From NCBI GenBank assembly GCA_004138175.2, contig RYFE02000039.1, forward strand, positions 1 through 46,098: a stretch of DNA of 46,098 nt, read 5' to 3'. The translations under genes and the position numbers were made by a program. Under the pieces are notes generated by a model, which saw nothing but the letters and a program-made list of their open reading frames with translations, did no database searches and was not told the DNA's origin. Within the stretch, counting starts at the first letter, position 1; each line of letters starts with the position of its first letter. Below are positions 8,303 to 17,442 of this stretch, one piece after another. Source of the DNA: Chloroflexales bacterium ZM16-3. GTDB taxonomy: Bacteria; Chloroflexota; Chloroflexia; Chloroflexales; Chloroflexaceae.

Positions 8303-10159
8303 TCACGGGTAGTTCACCACCGTAACCGGGATATCTGGGTTGGCGATGGTCGATGCGCCGCCGGTGTTATTGACCACATTCCGGATGCCGCCCTTCCCGT
8401 TTGCAGGATCGAGGAAGAGGGTCAGCATGTTGTGCAGGCTCCCCGCCGGGAGGGTATCGGGAACCTCAAACGCGTTGGCCGCGAAGATGTCCAGGCCCTG
8501 GTTGAAGAAGCTGTAGCTGCCCATGCCGTACCCGTTGAACCTCGTCACCTTATCGGCGACCTTCAAGGCTGCCCAGCCTTCGACCGTGGGCGACTGCATC
8601 CACGCCGCCTGGCTGGGCGGGTCGTAGGGCATCTCGTTCTGGAAGAAGACGACCATGCCGCGATTGCCGTTCCAGATCACCTCGTGCTTCTGGTAGTGCT
8701 CGACGAATAGGCCGTAGGCGCTGACCTTGTCGCCGTTGACGATCACGCCGGTGTCGGCGGTGTTGATCGTCCAGCCTACGCCGTTGCCGTGGTCGGCCCG
8801 CCAGGCCCAGATGTCGTCGAGGATGACATCGTCGCTGTTGACGACCAGGCTGGTGGTGGCCTTGCCGGCTGCGGCACCGCCGATGCGAAAGAAGATGTCG
8901 CTGAGCGTGGTCGGGTTGCTGCGGTCGCTCTTGTGGGCGTTCTTCGGGCCGACCTGGAGCAGCACCGGCGAGTTCACCGGCCCGGCGTCGATCATGAACC
9001 CGGCCAGCTTGATGCCCTCGACATCGGCGACCGACATGGCTACGACCCCGTTACTCGGCACGAGCGTGGGCAGGCCCAGGCCGAGAACAACGCTGTCGGC
9101 GCGCTTGACCTGGATCGTCTTGTCGAGCTGGTAGATGCCGGGGGTGAAGAGCAGATTCTTGCCACGGGCCAGCGCATTGTTGATCTTCTGGACGCTGTCG
9201 GTCGGCGTGGCGATGAAGAACTCATCGATCGGGAGCGACTCGCCGGCGGTCGGAGCGCTGCCCCATGTCGTGCCGACGGAGTTGCGCTGGGCGGCGGGCA
9301 CGAATACCCTGTAGCGCCCACGCGAGTCCACGTACAGGTACGGCTTCTCGCGGGTGAGCGGGCTGGCCGCGAGCGTGGTGTACGGGCCACCGCAAGCGTC
9401 ATCGCCGGGGAAGCACTCGGCGGGCGCGCCTACGACGCCGGAGAAGACCTGATTCCAGACGCCGTTGGTCCAGCCATCGAGGACGCTGTTCCTGACCAGC
9501 CACTGCTGCTGCGAGCCGTTGATGACCGTGCCGCCGGCGAATGCCGAGTCGGCGATGAATCCGCCGCTGGCAAACGACGGGCCGGTGCAGTAGTCCATCA
9601 GGGTGAGGTTGCCGCCGGTGATATTGACCCGCCGCATCGGCGCGGCCTGCGAGACGGCCCAGAAGTTGCCGGCGTAGCAGCCAGCACCCGCCGGATCAGT
9701 CACGTTAATGGTCAGGTTCGACAATGACCGCCAGAAGTTATTCAGCGCGATGCAGTTGCCGTCGGTACACTGGTTGTACACGTTGATAGAGCCGTTGATC
9801 ACGACATCGGTCGGTGAGCGGCCTAGTCCGGCCACCTCGGTGTAGTAGCCAACCTGGAAGTTGAGGGGGGCGTCAGCCGTGCCGTAGGTGCCGGGCTTAA
9901 AGAGCAGCGCGTAGCGGTTCGGCCCCATCTCGTCGCTGATCTGCTGGCTGGAGATCGTATCGACCGCCGCCTGGATCTGGCCTATCGGCATGCTCGGGTC
10001 GAAGATCTTCACGTTCGGGCCGAAGTCGGGCTGGTCTCCGCCAGAATGCTGGGTTGGGGAGGCTAATGTCGAGCTGGGAACAGCAAGGACTGTACTCATC
10101 GTCAGCAGAACGAGCGATAGTACCAGAATCCAGATCTGCATTGATCGTCCCTGTAACAT
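8303..10159 (-). CDS. Secreted right-handed beta-helix protein, GH55-like
   Basis: A 618-residue exported protein. The N-terminus is a signal peptide (hydrophobic stretch IWILVLSLVLLTMSTVLA, about residues 8-26). The rest has two related pectate-lyase-like halves, one opening KIFDPSMPIGQIQAAVD and the other TDSVQKINNALARGKNLLF, each followed by a 'FxPGxY' strand. This duplication is the layout of GH55 exo-beta-1,3-glucanases, and from memory close relatives occur in actinobacteria under misleading names such as adenylyl cyclase. The catalytic residue cannot be assigned by eye. The frame opens at a GTG at 10162; the ATG at 10159 is preferred because GGGGG is seven bases upstream. It is the last gene of the six-gene minus-strand sugar locus, and its product would be the extracellular depolymerase. 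Confidence 0.72.
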   Translation of the reverse strand: MLQGRSMQIWILVLSLVLLTMSTVLAVPSSTLASPTQHSGGDQPDFGPNVKIFDPSMPIGQIQAAVDTISSQQISDEMGPNRYALLFKPGTYGTADAPLNFQVGYYTEVAGLGRSPTDVVINGSINVYNQCTDGNCIALNNFWRSLSNLTINVTDPAGAGCYAGNFWAVSQAAPMRRVNITGGNLTLMDYCTGPSFASGGFIADSAFAGGTVINGSQQQWLVRNSVLDGWTNGVWNQVFSGVVGAPAECFPGDDACGGPYTTLAASPLTREKPYLYVDSRGRYRVFVPAAQRNSVGTTWGSAPTAGESLPIDEFFIATPTDSVQKINNALARGKNLLFTPGIYQLDKTIQVKRADSVVLGLGLPTLVPSNGVVAMSVADVEGIKLAGFMIDAGPVNSPVLLQVGPKNAHKSDRSNPTTLSDIFFRIGGAAAGKATTSLVVNSDDVILDDIWAWRADHGNGVGWTINTADTGVIVNGDKVSAYGLFVEHYQKHEVIWNGNRGMVVFFQNEMPYDPPSQAAWMQSPTVEGWAALKVADKVTRFNGYGMGSYSFFNQGLDIFAANAFEVPDTLPAGSLHNMLTLFLDPANGKGGIRNVVNNTGGASTIANPDIPVTVVNYP

Positions 10160-10297
10160 CACGAATCCCCCTATTCCTTGGTGGCTACCTCTTTGATGCG
10201 TACGCTCTCCTCTTCGCGACGGTCAGCACATAGGTATCAACTGGCGACCTCCTTCCGGCGCTCCAGCCAAACGAACCTGATGGGTAAAGGGTTTCTT

Positions 10298-10322
10298 GCG
10301 GAGAGGGACAAGCCCTCTCCGC
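10298..10322. repeat. Hairpin between phosphorylase-like and beta-helix genes
   Basis: A perfect 10-bp stem (GCGGAGAGGG with CCCTCTCCGC) and 5-nt loop lie in the 192-bp gap between the two last genes of the sugar locus. No U-tract follows on the minus strand, so it looks more like an mRNA processing or stability element than a terminator. Confidence 0.55.
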
Positions 10323-10351
10323 GCCTCTCCCAACCCGTCAACGTGGGGGGA

Positions 10352-13300
10352 CTACAAACAGGCGACGGATGTCCAGACGCTGATCTGCTGGATCTCCCCG
10401 TCGCGGGCAAAGACCCCCCGGCTGGCCGCGATGTCTAGGCTGTCACCGTCCAGGGCGCGCTCCGAACCGTCGGCCAGCGTCAGCAGAATGCGGCGCTCAG
10501 CGGACCGGAGGTAGACCACGGGCACCTGGCAGTAGGTGAAGGCGAGGCTGCCTGCGGGGAGGTCAATCTGCCGCCAGCGTCCGCGCAGGTCGAGGTGGCG
10601 GAACATGTCGGGCGCGGCCAGCCACTCGTGGTCGCCGAGCAGGCGCGGGCGGAAGCTGACGATGCCGTTGCGCACCTCCAGGCCAAGCTCGCCCATGCGG
10701 GCGAGGATCTCCTCTTTGACCTGGCCAGTCATGCCGGGCTGCTGGGCGCCCCGGCCGAGCGGCGTGTGCGAGTAGGGGTCGCTGGGGAAGGCCCCGTACT
10801 CGGCGGGCGACTTGTGGGCGCTCAGGCCGGAGCGGATGTCCTGGTAGGCAGCCGCGAGCGCGGCCAGGGTCTCGCCGTCGGCACCCGAGTCGGCGGCGCG
10901 CAGGAAGACCTCCTGGACGGCGAGCAGCAGCTTGGCGACCATGTGCCAGTAGATGCTGCCGAGGCCCTCGTAGGCGAAGAAGCTGCCCGAGCGGCCGGTG
11001 AACTGGGCGTGGTGGAAGGTCTGCTCGAACAGGTCGAGGATCTGCGCGCCCTCGGCCTCGGCCAGGGCGGCGAAGGCCGGCTCCTGGCTCAGCTCGTCCA
11101 GCGCGGCGCGGGCGTCCTGGGCGTTGCGGAAGTCGCCGCTGAAGTGGTAGAAGCCCTCGATATCGCGGCTGATCAGGCGGCGGTCGCCCGCGCGGGCCAG
11201 CGCATCGACCAGGGCCAGGCCGCGCACCTGCGCGGGGGCGATGCGGTTCTTCTGGCGGAAGCCGGGCAGCTCGCGGTTGGGGTAAAGCATATAGCTCTGC
11301 TGGTCGGCGCGGTAGAGCGGGCCTGCGCGCAGGCCGCGCAGCAGGGCTATGGTCTCGTCGGGGCCGATCATGCCCGATGAGAGGATGGCCACCTGGCCCT
11401 CCAGCATCTCGGCGAGCCGACCAATGACGGCGCGGCCATCGGCCAGGCGCAGGGTGTTGTAGCTGTGGTAGAGGCCGTCGTCGCGGCGGTTGGCCCGCAG
11501 CCCATGCTCGACGTAGGCCAGGGTCAGGTCGAGCATGGCCACCACCCGCCCGCGCCCGAGGACGCGCAGGTCGCCCGAGATGCCGTTTCGGTAGACACCC
11601 CAGCGGTAGGCGCTGCCGGCCGCGCCGAGGGCGTCGAGCACGCCCCGGCGCTCCTCGTCGCTGAACTGGCCGTCGAGCCCGCTGCGCTGCGCCTCCAGCA
11701 CCGCAGCCACGCCCTCGAAGAGGTCGCACAGCTCGCGGGTCATCGCCAGATCCTGCGGCCCCTCGGCGAACAGCTCGCGGCAGAAGACGACGTAGCGCCG
11801 CAGGTAGGCCAGCGTCACCACCGAAAGCCCCTTGCCAACCAGGGCGTTGTTGGCGTCATTCCACTCGGGGCGCTGGGTGTTCATCCAGATTCCGCCCTCG
11901 GGCACGAAGTTGGCCAGCTTGGCCAGCAGCAGCAGCAGCAGCTTCTCGGCCAGGCTGGCGTGGATCACCTGGCCAGACTCATCCCAGAGCAGTTTGCCGT
12001 CGCTGCCGCGCTCGGCCACCCGCGCCTCCACCAGGCGCTCGGCCTCCCAGTCAAAGTCGATCGTATGCTGCGGGTCAGCGACCAGGGCCGGATAGGGCTT
12101 GATCCGGTAGGGCACATTGGCGTAGGCAAAGACGCGCCGGCCGAGCTGGGCGCGCAGGCCGCCCGGCTCGAAGCGCTCGGCCGTCTCTAGCAGCTTGAGC
12201 AGGTAGATGATCTGGTGGTCGCTCCAGTAGCCAATATTGGCCCAGGGGTTATGCGGCTCGGGCAGCTCCCACTCGATACCGGCGCGGGTGATCCGGTAGG
12301 GGTTGTAGCCGTCGGCGCTGGTGGCGCTGAGGAAGGTGGCGATCATCCCCATGACATACTGCGGGTAGCTGAAGGCCAGCGGCTCCCAGTTCTGGAAGAT
12401 GTCGCGCCAGTTGCCCTGGTAGTCGAGCCGCCGCGAGCCGTCGGGGCGGCGCACATTGATCGCGAAGCGGTTCCAGGGCCGGCTGGGGTCGCCGTGGCGG
12501 CGGCTGAAGGTGAGCGGCAGGTACTCGCTACAGAGCCGATCCAGGTCGGGCGCGCCGACCGAGGCGGCCCGCTCGTGCAGCCTGCGGGCATCGACGCGCT
12601 CCGGCAGCCCGGCGAAGAACGCGGCGTGGCGCTCTAGCGTCAGCCCGCTGCGGGCGGCCACAAAGGCGCGCAGGTCGGCGCGCTCCACGGTGTAGCCCTC
12701 GGCGAAGATGCCGCCGCGCATCATGTTGAAGAGCGTGTTGGCGACGTGGTGGGCCGCCATCAGCGGGTCGCCGCCGAGCTGCAAGCCATCGGCGCTGGCC
12801 ACCAGCCCCTCAAGCTCGGCGCGCCCGGCGGCGATATCGGCATCCAGGGCGGCGGCCAGCGCGGCGCGGTCGCCGCGCAGGGCAGCCGACAGCTCGGCCA
12901 TATCGGCGGCGTCGCGGGCCACGTCGGCGACGATCCGCCATGAGCACGACTCGCCGGGGGCCAGATCCAGCTGGGCCTGGAGCAGGTAGGCCCCGCGCTG
13001 GCCACGAACATCCTGCTCGGACTCAACCGCCGCGCCGCGCCGGAACGCCTCCACCTGCGCCGACGAGAGCAGCGTGCGCGTATCTTCCAGGCCGATCTGC
13101 CAGGCCACCGTGGCCCGGAGCGACTCGCTCGCCTCAGCCAGGTCGGTCAGGGTCGAGCTGAGCGCAAAGATCGCCATGCCGCTCGGGTCAAGCTCAGCCC
13201 GCTTATAGGCGTCGAGCAGGTTGCTAAAGCCGCTCTGCATCGCCGTGGTCGCCCCGTGCGGCAACAGGTTCTGCACGCCGTCGAGCATCCGCACGGCGCA

Positions 13301-13786
13301 GGCCGCGCCAGACAGCTCGCTCAGGCGACAGCTGCGCACAAAGCCGAAGCGCGGGCTGGTCTGCCAGGTTGCGCGGAAGGCCAGGCCCAGGTCGTGGTTG
13401 CGCTCCTCAAACACCAGGGTGGTGCTCTCGGCATCCTTGTACAGACTGCGCTCAACCCGGTAGCGCTCGCCAGCCCGCTCGCCGAAGGGCTCCCAGCGAT
13501 AGGTGCTGCCCGCCCGCGTCACATGCAGCACCGTCAGCGGGCCAGTGTGCGGGCCGCTGTCATAGAGCCGGTCGACCGTCTCATAGGGGAAGAGCGCCGT
13601 CTCGGGGCTAACCCGCCCCGCCGTCAGGCCGCCGCCGCTCGTCACGAACATCCAGTGGTCTGCCGCGCTAACCAGCGAGATCAGGAAGGGGGCCATCTTG
13701 TCTACGCCGACAATGCGGTAGAGGCGCGCGCCATCAAGCTCGACGAAGCCCCCGCTGGCACCTCGTGCGTCGGTTGTGATAGTCAT
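10352..13786 (-). CDS. Large glycoside-phosphorylase-like protein (GH94/GH149-like)
   Basis: A 1,144-residue cytoplasmic protein without signal peptide. The first ~330 residues look like a beta-sandwich; the middle is helical like an (alpha/alpha)6 barrel. It carries GYWSDHQIIYLLKLLE (519-534), resembling the WGDDHLW segment of GH94; EWNDANNALVG (641-651), resembling the WND motif whose Asp is the general acid in GH94 phosphorylases (here Asp644); and NGISGDL, like the GISGDLP of GH94. The length fits the larger beta-1,3-glucan phosphorylase families (GH149 type). Such enzymes cleave oligosaccharides with phosphate to give a sugar 1-phosphate. It starts 33 nt after permease 2 and probably shares its transcript. 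The family assignment comes from motifs only; a hydrolase or a new family is possible. Confidence 0.6.
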   Translation of the reverse strand: MTITTDARGASGGFVELDGARLYRIVGVDKMAPFLISLVSAADHWMFVTSGGGLTAGRVSPETALFPYETVDRLYDSGPHTGPLTVLHVTRAGSTYRWEPFGERAGERYRVERSLYKDAESTTLVFEERNHDLGLAFRATWQTSPRFGFVRSCRLSELSGAACAVRMLDGVQNLLPHGATTAMQSGFSNLLDAYKRAELDPSGMAIFALSSTLTDLAEASESLRATVAWQIGLEDTRTLLSSAQVEAFRRGAAVESEQDVRGQRGAYLLQAQLDLAPGESCSWRIVADVARDAADMAELSAALRGDRAALAAALDADIAAGRAELEGLVASADGLQLGGDPLMAAHHVANTLFNMMRGGIFAEGYTVERADLRAFVAARSGLTLERHAAFFAGLPERVDARRLHERAASVGAPDLDRLCSEYLPLTFSRRHGDPSRPWNRFAINVRRPDGSRRLDYQGNWRDIFQNWEPLAFSYPQYVMGMIATFLSATSADGYNPYRITRAGIEWELPEPHNPWANIGYWSDHQIIYLLKLLETAERFEPGGLRAQLGRRVFAYANVPYRIKPYPALVADPQHTIDFDWEAERLVEARVAERGSDGKLLWDESGQVIHASLAEKLLLLLLAKLANFVPEGGIWMNTQRPEWNDANNALVGKGLSVVTLAYLRRYVVFCRELFAEGPQDLAMTRELCDLFEGVAAVLEAQRSGLDGQFSDEERRGVLDALGAAGSAYRWGVYRNGISGDLRVLGRGRVVAMLDLTLAYVEHGLRANRRDDGLYHSYNTLRLADGRAVIGRLAEMLEGQVAILSSGMIGPDETIALLRGLRAGPLYRADQQSYMLYPNRELPGFRQKNRIAPAQVRGLALVDALARAGDRRLISRDIEGFYHFSGDFRNAQDARAALDELSQEPAFAALAEAEGAQILDLFEQTFHHAQFTGRSGSFFAYEGLGSIYWHMVAKLLLAVQEVFLRAADSGADGETLAALAAAYQDIRSGLSAHKSPAEYGAFPSDPYSHTPLGRGAQQPGMTGQVKEEILARMGELGLEVRNGIVSFRPRLLGDHEWLAAPDMFRHLDLRGRWRQIDLPAGSLAFTYCQVPVVYLRSAERRILLTLADGSERALDGDSLDIAASRGVFARDGEIQQISVWTSVACL

Positions 13787-13819
13787 CTTTAACCCTGCTC
13801 GGCGAATGCGTAGGCGGCG

Positions 13820-14692
13820 CTATCCCTTGACGGCGCCCGCCGTCAGGCCCGAGACGATGTAGCGCTGGAGGACGAGGAAGATCACCAGCATCGGCAGCGT
13901 CATGATCAGCACGGCCGCCGCCAGCGTGGGCCAGTTGCTGCCGTAGACGCCCTGAAACACGATCATGCCGCGCGTGATCGGGTAGTAGTTCTTGTTGGTG
14001 AGGTAGATCGTCGGCAGGATCAGCTCGTTCCAGATGCCGATCGCATGCAGCACGGCCACGGTGGCCAGGGCTGGCTGGATCAGCGGGAAGACGATCGAGG
14101 TCACGAAGCGAAAATACCCGCAGCCGTCCATGGCGGCCGCCTCATCAAGGTCCATCGGCAGGGTCTTGATGTAGTTCACCAGGATGACGATCCCGATCGG
14201 GTTGACCAGGAAGAGCATCACGTAGCCGACCGGATTGTTGTAGAGCCCCAGGCCCAGCATCAGCTGAAACTGCGGGATCAGCGCCACCGGCAGGAACAGG
14301 GCGATCACATACAGCGTGAGCAGCGCCCCCGCGCCTTTGATATAGCCCCGGGCGATCGGGAAGGCCACAAACACTGCGGTGATCAGGTAGATAACCGTCG
14401 CGGAGACGGTGTAGATCAGCGTGTTGGTCAGGTAGCGCAGGAAGTTGGCCTTGACCCACGCGTCGGCGAAGTTCTGGAAGTTCAGCTTTGTCGGCAGCGC
14501 GGTCGCGCTCTTCATGAAGTCCGGCAGGGTCTTCAGCGAGGTGTTGACCAGCATCAGCAGCGGCCCAAGGTAGATGATGGCGAACACGACGAGCAGCGCG
14601 TAGGCCCCGATCCGCCCCCACTTGATCCGCCCACGCTTGGACAGCTGCTTCGCCCGCAGGTCGGACGACTCCGTTGTCGATAGTGTGCTCAT
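13820..14692 (-). CDS. Sugar ABC transporter permease 2 (MalG-like)
   Basis: A 290-residue inner-membrane permease of the carbohydrate ABC importer class (CUT1). It has six likely membrane helices, starting around residue 27 (IGAYALLVVFAIIYLGPLLML), and the EAA loop EAAAMDGCGYFRFVTSIVFPLIQPALA that docks on the ATPase. The ATG at 14692 overlaps the TGA of the upstream permease (ATGA), so the two are translationally coupled. A longer open frame to 14911 is out of keeping with the family and is rejected as the start. No ATPase gene is present in the locus; a shared MsmK/UgpC-type ATPase elsewhere would be needed. Confidence 0.93.
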   Translation of the reverse strand: MSTLSTTESSDLRAKQLSKRGRIKWGRIGAYALLVVFAIIYLGPLLMLVNTSLKTLPDFMKSATALPTKLNFQNFADAWVKANFLRYLTNTLIYTVSATVIYLITAVFVAFPIARGYIKGAGALLTLYVIALFLPVALIPQFQLMLGLGLYNNPVGYVMLFLVNPIGIVILVNYIKTLPMDLDEAAAMDGCGYFRFVTSIVFPLIQPALATVAVLHAIGIWNELILPTIYLTNKNYYPITRGMIVFQGVYGSNWPTLAAAVLIMTLPMLVIFLVLQRYIVSGLTAGAVKG

Positions 14693-15618
14693 CCCAGGAT
14701 CTTCTCCTCTCTTCGCTGAAGGAAGTACTGCACGGGCAGGCCAATCACCAGAACCAGGCAGAAGAGGACGATCGAGGCGGCGGCGGCGTAGCCCTGGCGG
14801 AAGGCGCTGGTAACGCTGCCCGAGGTCTGGCCAAAGCCCTGGGCGAAGATTAGGTAGCCGAGCACCTGGGTGCCGTTCCGGTAGCCGAGCAGCACCAGGA
14901 ACAGCTGCCACGCCTGGAGCGAGCCGATGATGTTCAGCAGCAGGTTGGTGTTGACATTCGGCGTCAGCAGCGGCCAGGTGATATTTCTAAAAACCTGCCA
15001 CGGGCTCGCGCCGTCGATCTGCGCCCCCTCGTACAGATCCCCCGGAATGGTCTGCAGCCCGGCGATGAAGATCATCATGGTGACGCCCAGGTTAGCCCAG
15101 ATCTGGACGAAGATCACCCAGGCTATAGCCTCGTTGGGCTGCCCGCCCAGGAACTCAGAGCGCATACCGAACAGCCCCAGCAGGCTCGCCAGCGGGCCGC
15201 CCAGCGGGTAGAGGAAGAGCGACCAGATCAGCCCCTGGATGACCGCGCCCAGGATCACCGGCATAAAGAAGATCGTGCGGAAGATGTTGACGCCCTTCAG
15301 GCGCTGGTTCACCAGCATAGCCAGCACCAGGCCGAGCGTAAACTGGATCGTCGTGACACAGAAGCAGAAGATCAGCGTCCGCACCAGCGCCGCGTAGTTG
15401 TCGAGCGACGCCTGGCCCATAAACAGAAACTCCCGGTAGTTCTCAAACCCGATCCAGTGCAGGGCCGTGCCCTGGATGCCGCTCGCATCGGTGAAGGAGT
15501 ACACGCCGGTTGCGACAGACGGCCCGAGCATGATCACCAGGTAGAAGAGGAACCCGGGCAGCAGCAGCAGGTAGGGCGCGAGCCTGGCCCTGCCACGGCC
15601 AAAATGGTAGTTGTTCAT
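14689..15618 (-). CDS. Sugar ABC transporter permease 1 (MalF-like)
   Basis: A 309-residue CUT1-type permease with about six membrane helices (the first at APYLLLLPGFLFYLVIMLGP) and an EAA loop, EGAQIDGASPWQVFRNITWPLLTPN, near residue 200. It pairs with the downstream permease to form the membrane channel. The ATG at 15618 is preceded by GGAGGG on the minus strand; the open frame extends to 15903 but that part overlaps the binding-protein gene and hairpin. The gene ends in a 4-nt ATGA overlap with permease 2. Confidence 0.93.
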   Translation of the reverse strand: MNNYHFGRGRARLAPYLLLLPGFLFYLVIMLGPSVATGVYSFTDASGIQGTALHWIGFENYREFLFMGQASLDNYAALVRTLIFCFCVTTIQFTLGLVLAMLVNQRLKGVNIFRTIFFMPVILGAVIQGLIWSLFLYPLGGPLASLLGLFGMRSEFLGGQPNEAIAWVIFVQIWANLGVTMMIFIAGLQTIPGDLYEGAQIDGASPWQVFRNITWPLLTPNVNTNLLLNIIGSLQAWQLFLVLLGYRNGTQVLGYLIFAQGFGQTSGSVTSAFRQGYAAAASIVLFCLVLVIGLPVQYFLQRREEKILG

Positions 15619-15662
15619 GCCATACCCTCCTACGATTTGGGACAGGCCCACATCACATGGTT

Positions 15663-15705
15663 GATGATGGTGGCGGTGTGGCAAAGCCACACCGCCACCA
15701 TCATC
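15663..15705 (-). promoter_or_regulatory. Stem-loop between binding-protein and permease genes
   Basis: A perfect 20-bp stem (15663-15682 with 15686-15705) and AAA loop begin five bases after the binding-protein stop and end 44 bases before the permease start. In sugar ABC operons such hairpins stabilise the binding-protein message or cause partial termination, so more binding protein than permease is made. That role is inferred. Confidence 0.65.
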
Positions 15706-15709
15706 AGCC

Positions 15710-17062
15710 CTACTTGTTGGCGTCGAGCCCGGACTGCAGGTCGGCCTGAACCTTATCGGCCAGGGCCTGCGGATCATCGAAGGTGCCGAAGGGCTTGAAG
15801 TAGGATGCGTAGGGGTTGGCGAACTCGCCGGCGCCCTTGGGGGCGACCCAGTACTGCTCGTAGCCCACCCGGAAGTTGGCCAGGTAGGGCGCAACCTCGG
15901 CACCGATCGGGCTGCTCAGCGTGGCACCCGGCTGAGTCGGGATGAAGCCCACCGCGTTGGCGAACGCCTGGTAGTTGGCCGGGTCCGAGAACTCCGTCAG
16001 GTACTTCATGGCCGCGTCTTTGTTCGCGGTCTTTCCCGCGACGACCCAGCCCTGGTCGTACTTCCCGAACAGGTACTTGTTCTCATCGGCGTTATCGCTG
16101 CCGGGGAAGGGGATGTAGCCCCACTTGAAGCTCGGCTGGGCCGCGTCGATGGCCGAGGCGTACCAGGTGCCGCCGGGGAACATGGCGACCGCGCCCGAGG
16201 CGAAGCGTCCGGGGGCCGCATCGCCGGCGATCCCGCTCGCGCCCGTCTCCATCATGTCCTGGGCGTAGGTCTTCATCTTCGTCCACATGTCCAGGGACTT
16301 GGCATCGTTCCATGTGGCGCTGCCGGTCCACAGGCCCTCGACGAGCTGGGCCTGGTCGGGGTACTCAGCACCGATCAGGCCGTAGGCGCCCACGAAGATC
16401 GGCCAGCCATCCTTGCCGCCGGCGGTCATGCAGGGAATGTTCGCCGCCTTGAAGGTCGCGCAGGCCGCGACCAGCTCGCTCCAGGTGGTGGGGACGGCCA
16501 CGTTGTTGGCGGTGAAGAGGTCCTTGTTGTAGTAGATGCCGCTGTAGGATACGCGGCCGAGGTTCACCTGGTAGACCTTGCCGTTGTAGGTGCCGGCATC
16601 CTTGATCGCCGCGTCATCGTAGTTCTTGATGAAGGGCTGGTCGGAGATATCCATCAGCAGCCCGGCGTCGATCAGCGTCTGCCAGTTCGGCGCGGTGACA
16701 TTCTTCATATAGGGCTGGGCCGCGTTGGCGAAGCCGAACATATCGACGACGTCTACATCATTAGCCGTTAGGCGGGTCTGCGTAACCGTGCTCAGGTCGT
16801 TGGCGTTCACAACGGCCATGTCCACGGTGATGTTGGGGTACTTGGCCTGAAACTGCTCGTTGAACGTGTTCATAAAATCCACCATCGGGGGGTTCTGGTG
16901 GATGAGCACCTTCAGCGTTACATTCTCTGCCGCCGCTGGGGCCTGGGTTTCCGCCGCCGGGGCCTGGCCCGCCGGGGCCGCCGGGGTCGAGCTGCCACAC
17001 GCCGCCAGGAGCGTCGCGAGCATGGCGATCACGCCGATGAGGACTGAGCTTCGCTTGAACAT
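15710..17062 (-). CDS. Extracellular sugar-binding lipoprotein of ABC importer
   Basis: A 450-residue solute-binding protein of the type 1 carbohydrate family. The first 22 residues are a lipoprotein signal ending in the lipobox LAAC, with the lipidated Cys22, followed by an Ala/Pro-rich linker and the mature domain (LKVLIHQNPPMVDFMNTF...). YNGKVYQVNLGRVSYSGIYYNKDLF and the FASGAVAMFPGGTWYAS region are typical of the family. The ATG at 17062 has GGAGGAG upstream; the longer frame to 17242 is rejected. It is the first gene of the transport operon, and its ligand is not predictable from sequence; oligosaccharides of a glucan fit the neighbours. Confidence 0.95.
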   Translation of the reverse strand: MFKRSSVLIGVIAMLATLLAACGSSTPAAPAGQAPAAETQAPAAAENVTLKVLIHQNPPMVDFMNTFNEQFQAKYPNITVDMAVVNANDLSTVTQTRLTANDVDVVDMFGFANAAQPYMKNVTAPNWQTLIDAGLLMDISDQPFIKNYDDAAIKDAGTYNGKVYQVNLGRVSYSGIYYNKDLFTANNVAVPTTWSELVAACATFKAANIPCMTAGGKDGWPIFVGAYGLIGAEYPDQAQLVEGLWTGSATWNDAKSLDMWTKMKTYAQDMMETGASGIAGDAAPGRFASGAVAMFPGGTWYASAIDAAQPSFKWGYIPFPGSDNADENKYLFGKYDQGWVVAGKTANKDAAMKYLTEFSDPANYQAFANAVGFIPTQPGATLSSPIGAEVAPYLANFRVGYEQYWVAPKGAGEFANPYASYFKPFGTFDDPQALADKVQADLQSGLDANK

Positions 17063-17442
17063 AGCACTCCTCCAAGATCTTCTAGCCTTAGAAAAAAGTC
17101 TCCGACGATGGAGCGGGTTCGTGGAACGGCCATGCGTGGGCTTTGGGCGGTGCCCCCCCTCCTCTCTCTCACGAAGGCTGATATGGTCGCGGATCGCCCA
17201 CATGTGGGGTGCGCGAAGCGGGCAGCGCGTATGCGCGCCCACCCATCATCTGCCTGCGCACATGTACAGGATGCGGTCAGCTGCGGTTTCCATGCGCCTT
17301 GATGTGCGTGTGGAAGCCAGTGGCCGGATATCAGCTTGCCAGATCTATCGTTGGATCTTCATTCTAGCAGACGTGGGGAGGGATGCGCTTGGAGAAAAGC
17401 ATCATGTGCATGGACATTTCAGAGGAACCTGGCCCGCGCGTG
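17063..17442 (-). promoter_or_regulatory. Control region of the sugar transport operon
   Basis: No gene is seen in this 380-bp stretch between the regulator and the operon it probably controls. A TAGAAT -10 box with TG at the extended position lies at 17361-17369 (minus strand), without a good -35. Possible operator elements are TGCGGT direct repeats 10 bp apart (17272-17277 and 17282-17287), the palindrome CCACATGTGG (17198-17207) and a second CACATGT 60 bp away (17259). AraC-type factors usually bind direct repeats about one or two helical turns apart. The assignment of promoter and sites is tentative, because the sites would be downstream of the proposed -10 box. Confidence 0.35.
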
